DNA from: Variovorax sp. KK3
GTDB taxonomy: Bacteria > Pseudomonadota > Gammaproteobacteria > Burkholderiales > Burkholderiaceae_C
Direction of reading: 5' to 3'
Length of the DNA stretch: 40,097 nt
Assembly (NCBI RefSeq): GCF_001984055.1
Contig: NZ_LYVO01000070.1
Location: 1 to 40,097, forward strand
The first letter of the stretch is position 1; every line of letters starts with the position of its first letter. The notes under the pieces are model-generated. The model saw only the letters and a list, made by a program, of their open reading frames with translations. It made no database searches and was not told the origin of the DNA. The position numbers and the translations under genes are program-made. Positions 7,452-15,146 of the stretch are shown here, piece after piece.

Positions 7452-8875
7452 GCGAGCCTCGCGACCGGCGCCTGCACCGCGCCGGCGGATTCGAGTTCGG
7501 CCGCCACGCGCAGCACCAGGTCTTCACGCCAGGGCGCGCCGATGATCTGCACGCCGATGGGCATGCTGTCGTGCGCACCCCACACCGGCACCGCGCATAC
7601 GGGCAGGCCGATGCACGAGATGGGCTGGGTCAGCACGCCCATGCTGGGGCGCAACGGCATGCGCTTGCCCTGCAGTTCGAGCCACTCGGCGCCGATCGGC
7701 GTCGCGGCGCAGGGCGTGGCGGCCGCGAGCAGGATGTCGAAGCGCTCGAACACGCGCGACACCTGCGCGGCATAGAGCCGCCGCACGCGCTGCGCACGCG
7801 CCACCCAGGCGGCCGGCAGCAGCGCGCCGGCCAGGAAGCGGTCGCGCGACAGCGGCTCGAAGTCCTGCGGCCGCGTGCGCAGGTCGTTCAGGTGCAATGC
7901 GGCGCCTTCCGAATTGGTGATCAGGAAGGCGGCAGCGCGCCCGGCCTCGACCAGCGGAAGCTCCACCGTGCGGCTCGCGCCGAGCGCCTGCGCCACCGCG
8001 TCGACGGCCGCCAGCGCCTCGGGCATCGCCTGCTGGCGGAACCAGCCGCCGAGCACGCCGATGCGCAGGCTCTGTGCGCCGCGCGACAGCGTGTGCGTCA
8101 CGGGCTCGACCTCGCGCTGCGCGCAGCCGGCATCGATCGGGCCGAAGCGCTCCGGGCCCTGCATCGCGTCGTAGGCCAGCGCGAGGTCGCGTGCGGTGCG
8201 CGCGAAGGGGCCGAGGTGGTCGAGGCTGGAGACGAAGGGGTAGCTGCCGGTGCGCGGCAGCCGGCCGAAGGTGGGCTTGAGCCCGAACACGCCGTTGAGC
8301 GAAGCCGGCACGCGGATCGAGCCGTTGGTGTCGGAGCCCAGCGTCAGCGGCACCTGGCCCGCCGCGACGGCCGCACCCGAACCGCCGGACGACCCGCCGG
8401 CGATGCGGTCGAGGTCGTGCGGATTGTGCGTCGCGCCCGCGTGGCTGTTCTCGGTGGTGAAGCCGTAGGCGTACTCGTCCATGTTGAGCGCACCGACCAG
8501 CACCGCGCCGGCACTCTCCAGCCGGCGCACCAGCGTGGCATCGCCACGCGCCGGCTCGCGCTCAGCCTCGATCTTCGAGCCGGCCAGGGTCGGCAGGCCT
8601 GCGATGTCGAACAGGTTCTTGACCGCGAACGGAACGCCGAGCAGCGGCAGTTCGCGCGTGCGCACGCCGTGCGCGGAGGCCAGCGACCCATCGACCTGTG
8701 CCGCACGGCGCAGCGCGCGGTCGCGGACCACGCTGGTGAAGGCGTTGACGCGGCCTTCGGTGGCGGCGATACGCTCCAGGCTGGCCTGCACCAGCGCGAC
8801 CGCGCTCACGGCGCCCGAGCGCACCGCCTGCGCCATCGCGGCGGCGTCTTTCAGCAGCAGGTCGGCCGGCGTCAT
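7448..8875 (-). CDS. atzE: AtzE-like 1-carboxybiuret hydrolase catalytic subunit (amidase signature)
   Basis: A 475-residue amidase-signature enzyme. The Ser-cisSer-Lys triad reads K86 (FAVKNLFD), S162 (AGGSSGGSGAAVA) and S186 (GSDTNGSIRVPAS), with the family's 24-residue spacing between the two serines. It is flanked on both sides by ATGA overlaps with an AtzG-type small protein and an AtzH-type protein. This G-E-H order marks the AtzEG heterotetrameric hydrolase that deaminates 1-carboxybiuret to urea-1,3-dicarboxylate. The close alternative is HpxY of oxalurate catabolism, which has the same partners. AtzF in the same operon, which acts on the AtzE product, favours AtzE. Confidence 0.83.
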   Translation of the reverse strand: MTPADLLLKDAAAMAQAVRSGAVSAVALVQASLERIAATEGRVNAFTSVVRDRALRRAAQVDGSLASAHGVRTRELPLLGVPFAVKNLFDIAGLPTLAGSKIEAEREPARGDATLVRRLESAGAVLVGALNMDEYAYGFTTENSHAGATHNPHDLDRIAGGSSGGSGAAVAAGQVPLTLGSDTNGSIRVPASLNGVFGLKPTFGRLPRTGSYPFVSSLDHLGPFARTARDLALAYDAMQGPERFGPIDAGCAQREVEPVTHTLSRGAQSLRIGVLGGWFRQQAMPEALAAVDAVAQALGASRTVELPLVEAGRAAAFLITNSEGAALHLNDLRTRPQDFEPLSRDRFLAGALLPAAWVARAQRVRRLYAAQVSRVFERFDILLAAATPCAATPIGAEWLELQGKRMPLRPSMGVLTQPISCIGLPVCAVPVWGAHDSMPIGVQIIGAPWREDLVLRVAAELESAGAVQAPVARLA

Positions 8876-9078
8876 TCCTGCGGCTCCGTGGGCACCACCG
8901 GCACGAAGTGCACGGCGCTTTCATCGTGCATGTCGAGCGGCACGGCATCGACCACGGCGGCGAACTCGGCCGCCAGCGCGAAATAGCGCAGCACGCCAGG
9001 GCGATGGTCGGAGCGCAGACGCAGGTCCAGCGCGGCCGCGGCGGCATCGACGTAGCTTTCGATCGGGGCAGGCTTCAT
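8872..9078 (-). CDS. atzG: AtzG-like small subunit (DUF4089)
   Basis: A 68-residue, mostly helical protein, the same size as AtzG, which wraps around AtzE and is needed for its solubility and activity (established for the Pseudomonas sp. ADP pair). The ESYVDAAAAALDLRL start and the RYFALAAEFAAVVDAVPLDMHDESAVHFVP core followed by a Pro/Glu-rich tail fit the DUF4089 pattern. Its TGA overlaps the atzE ATG (ATGA), so the two subunits should be made in a coupled 1:1 fashion. A start 12 nt upstream (9090, MPRAMKP) is also possible; neither has a clear Shine-Dalgarno. Confidence 0.8.
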   Translation of the reverse strand: MKPAPIESYVDAAAAALDLRLRSDHRPGVLRYFALAAEFAAVVDAVPLDMHDESAVHFVPVVPTEPQE

Positions 9079-9095
9079 GGCGCGCGGCATGGTGT

Positions 9096-9929
9096 TCAGC
9101 GTCGGACTTCGCGCTGGAAAATCTCCAGGCTCTGCTTCTTGGTGGCGACGAAGCTCGGCGCGCTCAAGGTTTCGACGGTGCGCGGCCGGGCGTCGCCGTA
9201 GCTGAGGATTTCGGCCACGCGCGTGGGCCGCTTGGTGAGCAGCAGCACCTGGTCGGCCAGGTACACCGCTTCCTCCAGGTCGTGCGACACCAGCAGCATG
9301 GTGGTGCCGGTCTGCATGAAGACCTCCTGCAGCTTCTCGCGGATGAAGAGCGTCATCTCGAAGTCGAGCGCCGAGAAGGGCTCGTCGAGGAACAGCACCT
9401 CCGGCCCGGGGGCCAGCGCGCGCATGATCGACGCGGTCTGCTGCTGGCCGCCCGAGAGTTCGTAGGGGTAGCGGTTCAGGTCGAACTTGACGTCGAAGGA
9501 GGCCACCAGCTCCGCCATGCGGCGATCGACCTCGGCCTTCGTACGGCCTTCGAGCTTCAGCGGATAGGCGATGTTGTCGATGGTGCGCATCCACGGGAAC
9601 ATCGCCTCGCGATAGTTCTGGAACACGTAGCCGATCTTGGTGTCCTTGAGCGATTTGCCGTCGAACAGGATCTCGCCCGAGTCGATGGGGATGAGCCCCG
9701 CGATCATGTTGATCAGCGTCGACTTGCCGCAGCCGTTGGGCCCGAAGACCGACACGATGCGACCCTTGGGAATGTCGAGGTCGAAGTTCTCGTACAGCGG
9801 CCAGCCGGCGAAGTACTTGGTCAGGCCGCGGATGGTGATGTGCGTGCCGGCCGGGCCGGGTTGGAACGCGGGCTTGGGCACGTCGGCATAGACGGGGCCG
9901 TTGATCACGGTGTCGGTGGCGGCTCTCAT
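9096..9929 (-). CDS. NitT/TauT-type ABC transporter ATPase
   Basis: A 277-residue single nucleotide-binding domain: Walker A GPNGCGKST (63-71), Q-loop in VFQNYREAMFPW, signature ELSGGQQQ, Walker B EVLFLDEPFSALD and H-loop LLVSHD. These features match the SsuB/TauB/NrtD-like ATPases for nitrate, sulfonate, cyanate and similar small solutes. The roughly 30-residue N-terminal extension before the first strand is longer than usual. Its ATG overlaps the permease stop (ATGA). With the permease and the Tat-exported binding protein it forms the second importer of the ureide operon, probably for biuret or a carboxylated ureide. Confidence 0.93.
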   Translation of the reverse strand: MRAATDTVINGPVYADVPKPAFQPGPAGTHITIRGLTKYFAGWPLYENFDLDIPKGRIVSVFGPNGCGKSTLINMIAGLIPIDSGEILFDGKSLKDTKIGYVFQNYREAMFPWMRTIDNIAYPLKLEGRTKAEVDRRMAELVASFDVKFDLNRYPYELSGGQQQTASIMRALAPGPEVLFLDEPFSALDFEMTLFIREKLQEVFMQTGTTMLLVSHDLEEAVYLADQVLLLTKRPTRVAEILSYGDARPRTVETLSAPSFVATKKQSLEIFQREVRR

Positions 9930-10756
9930 CGTCCGCTCCAGTGCACGATGCGGCGTTCGGCCATCAGGAAAAGGATGTTCAACGCGTAACCCAAGGCACC
10001 GGCCGCGAGGATGGCGGCGTACATGCTCTTCACGTTGAGCACCTGCTGCGCGTTGATGATGCGGTTGCCCAGGCCCGAATCAGCGCCGATGAACATCTCG
10101 GCGACGATCACGATCACGAGCGCCATCGACACCGCCGAGCGCAGGCCGACGAAGCTGGGCTGCAGGCTCTCCCACACCAGCACGTCGCGAAAAGTCTGCC
10201 AGCGCGTGGCGCCCATCACCTTGGCTGCCATCACGCGCTGCTTGCGCGCGTTGATCACGCCGTAGGCGCTGTTGAACACCACGATCAGCATCGCGCCGAA
10301 GGCCGCGATGGCCACCTTGTTGACGTCCGAGGTGCCGAAGATCATCAGGAACAGCGGGATCAAAGCCGAGCTGGGCGTCGAGCGGAAGAAGTCGATCAGG
10401 AACTCCACGCTGCGGTAGGCCTTCTCGTTGCTGCCCAGCAGCACGCCGAGGGGCACGCCGACGATGGCCGCGATGAGGAAGGCCTGCGCCGTGCGCCACA
10501 CCGTGATCGCGAAGTCGGCGAGCAGCGGTCCGCCGGCGAGGCCGGTGATGAGCGTGCTGACGGTATCGGCCGGGGCGGGCAGCAGGATGGGTTTGATGAA
10601 GCCCAGCCGCACCACCAGGTCCCAGATGATGAACAGGGCCACCGGTCCGATGGCGGGCAGCAGGCGCTGCGCCAAGGGTGTCTTGGGGATCGCGCCCGCC
10701 GTGGCGGCAGGGGGTGCCCACGGCGTGCCGGAGGCGGTGGTCGTCGCGTCGGCCAT
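9926..10756 (-). CDS. NitT/TauT-type ABC transporter permease
   Basis: A 276-residue inner-membrane permease of the SsuC/TauC class. A Pro/Ala-rich cytoplasmic N-terminus precedes about six membrane helices. The EAA-like coupling motif sits near VMGATRWQTFRDVLVWESLQP, where the Gly spacing of the BPD_transp_1 family is recognisable. The C-terminal block VIVAEMFIGADSGLGNRI is characteristic of this subclass. The ATG lies 5 nt after the stop of the binding-protein gene, and its own stop overlaps the ATPase start, so all three importer genes are tightly coupled. Confidence 0.93.
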   Translation of the reverse strand: MADATTTASGTPWAPPAATAGAIPKTPLAQRLLPAIGPVALFIIWDLVVRLGFIKPILLPAPADTVSTLITGLAGGPLLADFAITVWRTAQAFLIAAIVGVPLGVLLGSNEKAYRSVEFLIDFFRSTPSSALIPLFLMIFGTSDVNKVAIAAFGAMLIVVFNSAYGVINARKQRVMAAKVMGATRWQTFRDVLVWESLQPSFVGLRSAVSMALVIVIVAEMFIGADSGLGNRIINAQQVLNVKSMYAAILAAGALGYALNILFLMAERRIVHWSGR

Positions 10757-10761
10757 GATGG

Positions 10762-11760
10762 TCAGCCCCTGTAGATGAGGCCGTCCACCACGACCTTCTT
10801 TTCGAAGATCCCCTTGTCGGTGAACAGGTCGTAGAACTTCTGGAAGTAGGCCAGGTCGCTGGGCTTGAACTCGTTGTAGAGCATGTAGGAAGCCAGCGGC
10901 ACTTCGGCCGTGAGCGCGCCCTCGATGGCGGTGTAGCCCTTCATGTGCTGACGCGCGTCCTCGGGCTTGCTGCGCACCAGCTCGACGCCGCGCGCATAGG
11001 CGGCGACGTACTTCTTCGCCGCGTCGGGGTTCTTCTTGATGAACTCGGTCGTCAGGCTGGCGGCGCCGCCGTGCCACGGCGCCATCGGGTCGCCGAGGAT
11101 GTAGCGCGCGACCACGCCGGCCTCGAGCACGCGCGTGGTGCCGTTGAGGCGGCCGACGGTGCCGGTGGGCTCGAGCGTGTAGCAGGCATCGACCTGGCCC
11201 GCGGCGAGCGCGGCCACGTGCTGGCCGATCGGCAGTTCGGACACCGATGCGCCGGTCGCGCCCGCGCGTTCGAGCATGGTCTTGCACAGCGTCACGTTCT
11301 GGATGCCGGGGCCCGAGGCCACCTTCTTTCCCTTGAGCTCGGCCATGGCCTTGATGGGGCTGTCCTTGGCGACGATGAACTCGTCGAGCACGAACTTGGC
11401 GTTGCTCGGGTTGGTGCAGAAGATCTTGAACAGGCCGGGCTGCGCGATCTCGCCGATGGCCAGGTTGGCCGAGCCGGTGCCATTGGAGCTGCCGTCCGAG
11501 CGGCTCGAGAGCATGGCCTCCATCACCTGCTGCGCGCCGGCGAACTTGAGCGGCTCGACGTCGAGGCCGGCTTCCTTGAAATAGCCGCGGTCCACGGCCG
11601 CGAAGAAGGGCAGGCCCGCCGCCACCGGCCAATAGCCGACGCGGATCTTGGGCGCGGCCTGGGCCAGCACCGCAGGCGCGGCCAGCACGGCGAGGCCGGC
11701 CGCACCGGCCTGCAGCACGCGTCGCCGCGAGCTGCCCGGGTTCGATGAGGAAATGCGCAT
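10762..11760 (-). CDS. NitT/TauT-type ABC substrate-binding protein (Tat signal)
   Basis: A 332-residue periplasmic binding protein of the NMT1/SsuA-like class. The N-terminus carries a twin-arginine signal (SRRRVLQAGAAGLAVLAAP) with probable cleavage after AVLAQA. The mature part starts IRVGYWPVAAGLPFFAAVDRGYF, the usual opening of this family. I chose the ATG at 11760 because AAGGAG (complement of 11768-11773) sits 7 nt upstream. An in-frame ATG at 11778 would overlap the atzF stop but would place that Shine-Dalgarno inside the gene. The ligand is unknown; a small ureide such as biuret or allophanate is inferred from the flanking enzymes. Confidence 0.92.
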   Translation of the reverse strand: MRISSSNPGSSRRRVLQAGAAGLAVLAAPAVLAQAAPKIRVGYWPVAAGLPFFAAVDRGYFKEAGLDVEPLKFAGAQQVMEAMLSSRSDGSSNGTGSANLAIGEIAQPGLFKIFCTNPSNAKFVLDEFIVAKDSPIKAMAELKGKKVASGPGIQNVTLCKTMLERAGATGASVSELPIGQHVAALAAGQVDACYTLEPTGTVGRLNGTTRVLEAGVVARYILGDPMAPWHGGAASLTTEFIKKNPDAAKKYVAAYARGVELVRSKPEDARQHMKGYTAIEGALTAEVPLASYMLYNEFKPSDLAYFQKFYDLFTDKGIFEKKVVVDGLIYRG

Positions 11761-11767
11761 TCGGAAA

Positions 11768-11773
11768 CTCCTT
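11768..11773 (-). promoter_or_regulatory. Shine-Dalgarno AAGGAG that decides the binding-protein start
   Basis: A perfect AAGGAG on the minus strand, 7 nt before the ATG at 11760. It follows the atzF stop codon almost directly and argues against the alternative ATG at 11778, which overlaps that stop. Confidence 0.75.
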
Positions 11774-11774
11774 G

Positions 11775-13493
11775 TCATGCCTTGCGTGATTCGATGAAGC
11801 GGCGCCAGCCGCCCAGGTGCGTGATGTCCTCGGCGCCTTCGGTGGCGAGGCCTTCGCACAGGAAGCCCTGCACCTGGCTGCCGTCCGCGAGCTGCAGCGT
11901 GCCGATGCCCAGGGGCGACGGGATCAGCGCGACGAAGCTGCCGTAGTGCGCGAGCGGCATCTGCCAGATCTCGACGGCGATCGCCGCGCCTTCCGACGGT
12001 GCGACGCGCACCAGGCCGGGCTTGGGCGGCACGGTGCCGGGCAATGCGTAGAGGCGGTAATGCGGCGCCGTGCTGGTCTGCGAGAGGAGCGTGGCGCCGC
12101 GCTCGGTCAACTGGCCGTTCAGCGGCATGCCCGACAGGTGCGCGCCCACCACGGCGAGGCGGATGGCGGGCGCCTCGGCCTGCGTCGGCAGCGTCTCGAC
12201 CGGCGGCAGCGGGCGGCCGGTCGCGCCTTGCGTGAGCCCGGTGGCGTGATGGAAACGCTGGCCCAGTTCGGCGAGCTGCAGGTCGCTGCCGCAGCGGCCG
12301 ATGAGCGTCACGCCGAAGGGCAGTCCGTCGTCGCGCAGGCCGGAGGGCACCGACAGCGCCGCGTAGTCGAGCAGATTGACGAAGTTGGTGTACTCGCCGA
12401 GGTTGCGGTTGAGCACCACCGGCGCGGCACGCATCGCGTCGACGGTGTAATGCGCGGGCGCGGTGGGCACGAGCAGCAGGTCGATGTCGTCCCACATCGC
12501 ATCGGCGCGCTGTGCCAGCGCCTGGAGGCGGATGCGCGCATCGACGTAGTCGGCGGCGCTGTAGCGGCGGCCGGCGGCCAGGATGCCGCGCACCGGCTCG
12601 ACGACCTGGTCTTCCTTGCCGTCGACGAAGCTGCGCACGGCGGCGTAGCGCTCGGCCACCAGGGCGCTGTCGTACAGCAGCGCTGCGGCCTCGGCCAGGG
12701 GCGTGTAATCGATCGGCACGGCCGTACCGCCCAGCGCCTCCATCTGCCGCACGGCATGCGTGAACGCAGCCTGCGACAGCGAGTCGCCGAAGAAGCGCGG
12801 CGCGCTCGGCAGGCCGAAGCGGAAGCGCGCGGGCAAGGGCTGCGCCTTCAACGACAGGCGACGCGAGTAAGGGTCCGCGGCATCGAAGCCCATGGCCGCC
12901 TGCAGCACGCGCCATGCCAGGCCCACCGTCGTCGCGAAGATCGACACGCAGTCCACGCTCTGCGCAGCCGGTACCACGCCGCGCGCGCTGATCAATCCGC
13001 GCGAGGGCTTGAGGCCGACGATGTTGTTGAGACCGGCCGGCACGCGGCCGGAGCCTGCGGTGTCGGTGCCGAGCGCGAAGTCGACCTCGCCGGTGGCCAC
13101 CGCGAAGGCCGAGCCCGAACTCGAGCCGCCCGAGACGTAGCGCTCATCGAAGCTGTTGGGCACGGCGCCGTAGGGCGAGCGCGTGCCGTTGAGGCCGCAG
13201 GCGAACTGGTCGAGGTTGGTCTTGCCGGCCAGGCTCGCACCGGCATCGAGCAGGCGCTGCACCACATGGGCGTGGGCTGCAGGCGTGCGCGCGAAGGCCG
13301 GGCAGGCGGCAGTGGTGGGCACACCGGCCACGTCGATGTTGTCCTTGGCGGCGAAGCGCAGGCCGGCCAGTGCGCCTTGCGCCGCACCGGCGAGCAGCGG
13401 TTCGAGGCGGGTGATCCACGCGTTGGCCGCCGCGGCGGGCGGCTCTTTCTTCAGCGCCTCGCTGCGATACGAGGCTGTGGCTTCGTGCACCAT
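11775..13493 (-). CDS. atzF: Allophanate hydrolase
   Basis: A 572-residue cytoplasmic amidase-signature enzyme that converts allophanate (or urea-1,3-dicarboxylate breakdown products) to ammonia and CO2, the last step of biuret and cyanuric acid catabolism. The triad is K50 (FAAKDNIDVAG), S124 (SGGSSSGSAFAVA) and S148 (GTDTAGSGRVPAG). The HYTVDAMRAAPVVLNRNLGEYTNF stretch and the RxCSD-type loop identify the AtzF/TrzF group. Residues from about 460 form the extra C-terminal domain (RLAVVGAHLSGMPLNGQL to GGWRRFIES) that separates AtzF from generic amidases. The ATG at 13493 is preferred; an in-frame TTG lies two codons upstream. It is the first gene behind the sigma-54 promoter. It lacks a urea carboxylase domain. 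Confidence 0.95.
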   Translation of the reverse strand: MVHEATASYRSEALKKEPPAAAANAWITRLEPLLAGAAQGALAGLRFAAKDNIDVAGVPTTAACPAFARTPAAHAHVVQRLLDAGASLAGKTNLDQFACGLNGTRSPYGAVPNSFDERYVSGGSSSGSAFAVATGEVDFALGTDTAGSGRVPAGLNNIVGLKPSRGLISARGVVPAAQSVDCVSIFATTVGLAWRVLQAAMGFDAADPYSRRLSLKAQPLPARFRFGLPSAPRFFGDSLSQAAFTHAVRQMEALGGTAVPIDYTPLAEAAALLYDSALVAERYAAVRSFVDGKEDQVVEPVRGILAAGRRYSAADYVDARIRLQALAQRADAMWDDIDLLLVPTAPAHYTVDAMRAAPVVLNRNLGEYTNFVNLLDYAALSVPSGLRDDGLPFGVTLIGRCGSDLQLAELGQRFHHATGLTQGATGRPLPPVETLPTQAEAPAIRLAVVGAHLSGMPLNGQLTERGATLLSQTSTAPHYRLYALPGTVPPKPGLVRVAPSEGAAIAVEIWQMPLAHYGSFVALIPSPLGIGTLQLADGSQVQGFLCEGLATEGAEDITHLGGWRRFIESRKA

Positions 13494-13507
13494 CGTCAAG
13501 CATCCTG

Positions 13508-13521
13508 TCTTGTGTACAAGA
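13508..13521. promoter_or_regulatory. Inverted repeat, probable GntR/FCD operator
   Basis: The sequence TCTTGT-GT-ACAAGA is a perfect 6-bp inverted repeat with a 2-bp centre. It lies directly over the predicted transcription start of the sigma-54 promoter and ends 15 nt before the atzF ATG. FCD-subfamily GntR regulators commonly bind palindromes of the TTGTNNACAA type, and the only GntR gene here is the last gene of the operon. A repressor bound at this place would block open-complex formation. Confidence 0.65.
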
Positions 13522-13526
13522 TGTGA

Positions 13527-13542
13527 TGCAAGCGGCGTGCCA
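13527..13542 (-). promoter_or_regulatory. Sigma-54 (RpoN) promoter of the ureide operon
   Basis: On the minus strand the sequence reads TGGCACGCCGCTTGCA, a full match to the sigma-54 consensus TGGCACG-N4-TTGCW with the obligatory GG-N10-GC spacing. Transcription should start near 13516, about 23 nt before the atzF ATG. Sigma-54 promoters need an enhancer-binding activator. NtrC under nitrogen limitation is the natural candidate, but I find only isolated half-sites (GGTGCA at 13560-13565, TGCACT at 13668-13673) and no convincing NtrC palindrome. Confidence 0.85.
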
Positions 13543-13590
13543 AGCTTTTCTGGCGCGCTGGTGCAGGGTCGACCTCTTATGAATACTGGC

Positions 13591-13614
13591 GCCTCATCGC
13601 CTCATCGCCTCATC
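13591..13614. repeat. Triple tandem 8-bp repeat
   Basis: Three perfect head-to-tail copies of GCCTCATC occupy 24 nt just downstream of the dehydrogenase remnant and upstream of the sigma-54 promoter. This may be a slippage product in degenerating sequence. It is also in the zone where an activator could bind, about 75-100 nt upstream of the predicted start. Confidence 0.8.
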
Positions 13615-13646
13615 CGCGACATCGCGATGGTCAACGCTTCGATCAG

Positions 13647-14042
13647 CTACCCCGTGTCGACTGCGGCTGCACTCATCGACGCGCAGCGCCCGGTGATGGC
13701 GCGTGCCACGTCTTCCGGCGAGATCACGGTGAGATGCAGGCCACCCAGTGCCGATGCGGCCGCCGAGCCTGCGTCGTCCACCAGAACGTCGACCCGCCCG
13801 AACACGGCCTGCGCCTCGTCGATGAAGTTCTGTACGCTGGCCGGCCGCTCGACGTCGAGCGACTGGTAGTGCACGGTGCCACCGGCCTCGGCGATTTCGC
13901 GCGCCAGCGCATGGAGCCGGCCGATGCCTGGCGCGCCCAGCATGACGCGGGCGCCGCGCCCGGCCAGCAGCCTGGCGGTGGCCTCGCCGATGCCGCTGCC
14001 GGCCCCGGTGATGGCGATGACTTTGTCTTGGATTCCCGACAT
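13647..14042 (-). pseudogene. Truncated short-chain dehydrogenase (SDR) remnant
   Basis: The reading frame encodes only 131 residues, against about 240-250 for the family. The N-terminal Rossmann half is intact: TGAGSGIG at 12-19, LDV near 62-64, and the NNAG motif changed to DDAG at 89-92. After about residue 98 it jumps to LTVISPEDVARAI, which belongs near the C-terminus of related oxidoreductases. The middle with the catalytic Ser and Tyr-x-x-x-Lys is missing, which points to an in-frame internal deletion. A good Shine-Dalgarno (AAGGAA) still precedes the ATG, so a short inactive protein could be made. It sits downstream of, and in line with, the AraC gene. Confidence 0.75.
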
Positions 14043-14220
14043 GGTCCGTTCCTTGTTGAATCACCCGCGGCGCACGTGCCGCGGGCGGGACCGAAGTCTA
14101 GGAACGCAAAGGCCGCAGGCGGTAGTCGATTCGAGGACGCTTCTTGCCCGATCCTGCAAACACGCTGCGCCACCGGCTGTCGGCCGACGTCAGCGCGCGT
14201 GTCGACATGGTTCGCGTGCG

Positions 14221-15132
14221 TCAGGCCTGCTCGCGCAGCCGCTGCCGGTCGCGGCCCGGCGGCGCGCCGAACAGGCGCGCGTATTCGCGGCTGAACTGCG
14301 AAGGGCTTTCGTAGCCCACGCGGTGGCAGGCGGTGGCCGCGTCGAGCGTTTCGCTGAGCATCAACCGACGCGCCTCCTGCAGCCGCAGCTGCTTCTGGAA
14401 CTGCAGGGGGCTCATGGCGGTGACGGCTCGGAAGTGGTGGTGCAGCGACGACGCGCTCATGTGCACCTCTCGCGCGATCTCCTCGATGCGCAGCGGCCGC
14501 GCGAAGTGCTGCTTGAGCCAGCCGATCGCATGGGCGATGCGATGCGCATGGGTGCCGGCGGTGGCGATCTGCGCCAGCCGCGGGCCCTGCTCGCTGCGCA
14601 GCAGGCGGTAGAGGATCTCTCGCTCGGCCAGCGGAGCCAGCGCGCCGATGTCCTCGGGCGTGGCCAGCAGCCGCACCAGGCGCAGGGTGGCGTCGAGCAG
14701 CGCCGGCGTGCTGCGCGCGAGGAAGAGGCCGCGCACCTCGTCGGCGGCCGGGGCGGCTGCAGCCGGCGTGCCGGTCTGCAGCATGAGCGAGGCGATTTCG
14801 CCGGGGTCGAGGTCCAGGCGCAGGCAGAGGTAGGGTGCCTCGGGCGTCGCCTCGACGATCTGGCCCATGACGGGCAGGTCGACCGACACCACCAGGTGGC
14901 AGGACGCGTCGTAGCGATAGACCTCGTCGCGCAGCATGACCTGCTTGGCGCCCTGCACGATGATGCACAGCGCAGGCTGGTGCAGGCCGGGAAGGGGCTC
15001 GCTGGGGCGCGACTGGCGCACGAGCAGCAGTCGTTCGATCGGCGTCGTGTGGATGCCGTCGGCGCGCGTGAAGCGGTCGACCAGCGCGGCGAGTTCGGCG
15101 ATGGGTCCGATGGCGGCGGGAGCTCGGTCCAT
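14221..15132 (-). CDS. AraC-family transcriptional regulator
   Basis: A 303-residue regulator. Residues about 20-170 form the AraC_N cupin-like domain (PF06719 type; PALCIIVQGAKQVMLRDEVYRYD is typical). Residues about 200-295 carry two helix-turn-helix motifs (IEEIAREVHMSASSLHHHFRAVTAMSPLQFQKQLRL and AATACHRVGYESPSQFSREYARLFG). Members of this group often sit beside alcohol or short-chain dehydrogenase genes that they activate. Here the adjacent dehydrogenase is a remnant, so the regulator may have lost its local target. Its start is 14 nt after the M48 peptidase stop, with no strong Shine-Dalgarno. Confidence 0.93.
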   Translation of the reverse strand: MDRAPAAIGPIAELAALVDRFTRADGIHTTPIERLLLVRQSRPSEPLPGLHQPALCIIVQGAKQVMLRDEVYRYDASCHLVVSVDLPVMGQIVEATPEAPYLCLRLDLDPGEIASLMLQTGTPAAAAPAADEVRGLFLARSTPALLDATLRLVRLLATPEDIGALAPLAEREILYRLLRSEQGPRLAQIATAGTHAHRIAHAIGWLKQHFARPLRIEEIAREVHMSASSLHHHFRAVTAMSPLQFQKQLRLQEARRLMLSETLDAATACHRVGYESPSQFSREYARLFGAPPGRDRQRLREQA

Positions 15133-15146
15133 GGGCGTGTTCCGTT

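Noticed and set aside
13549..13565. Possible NtrC site (GGTGCA with an upstream half) near the sigma-54 promoter
   Set aside because: Only one half-site matches; the left half TCTGGC does not fit the TGCACC consensus. Kept as a remark, not a feature.
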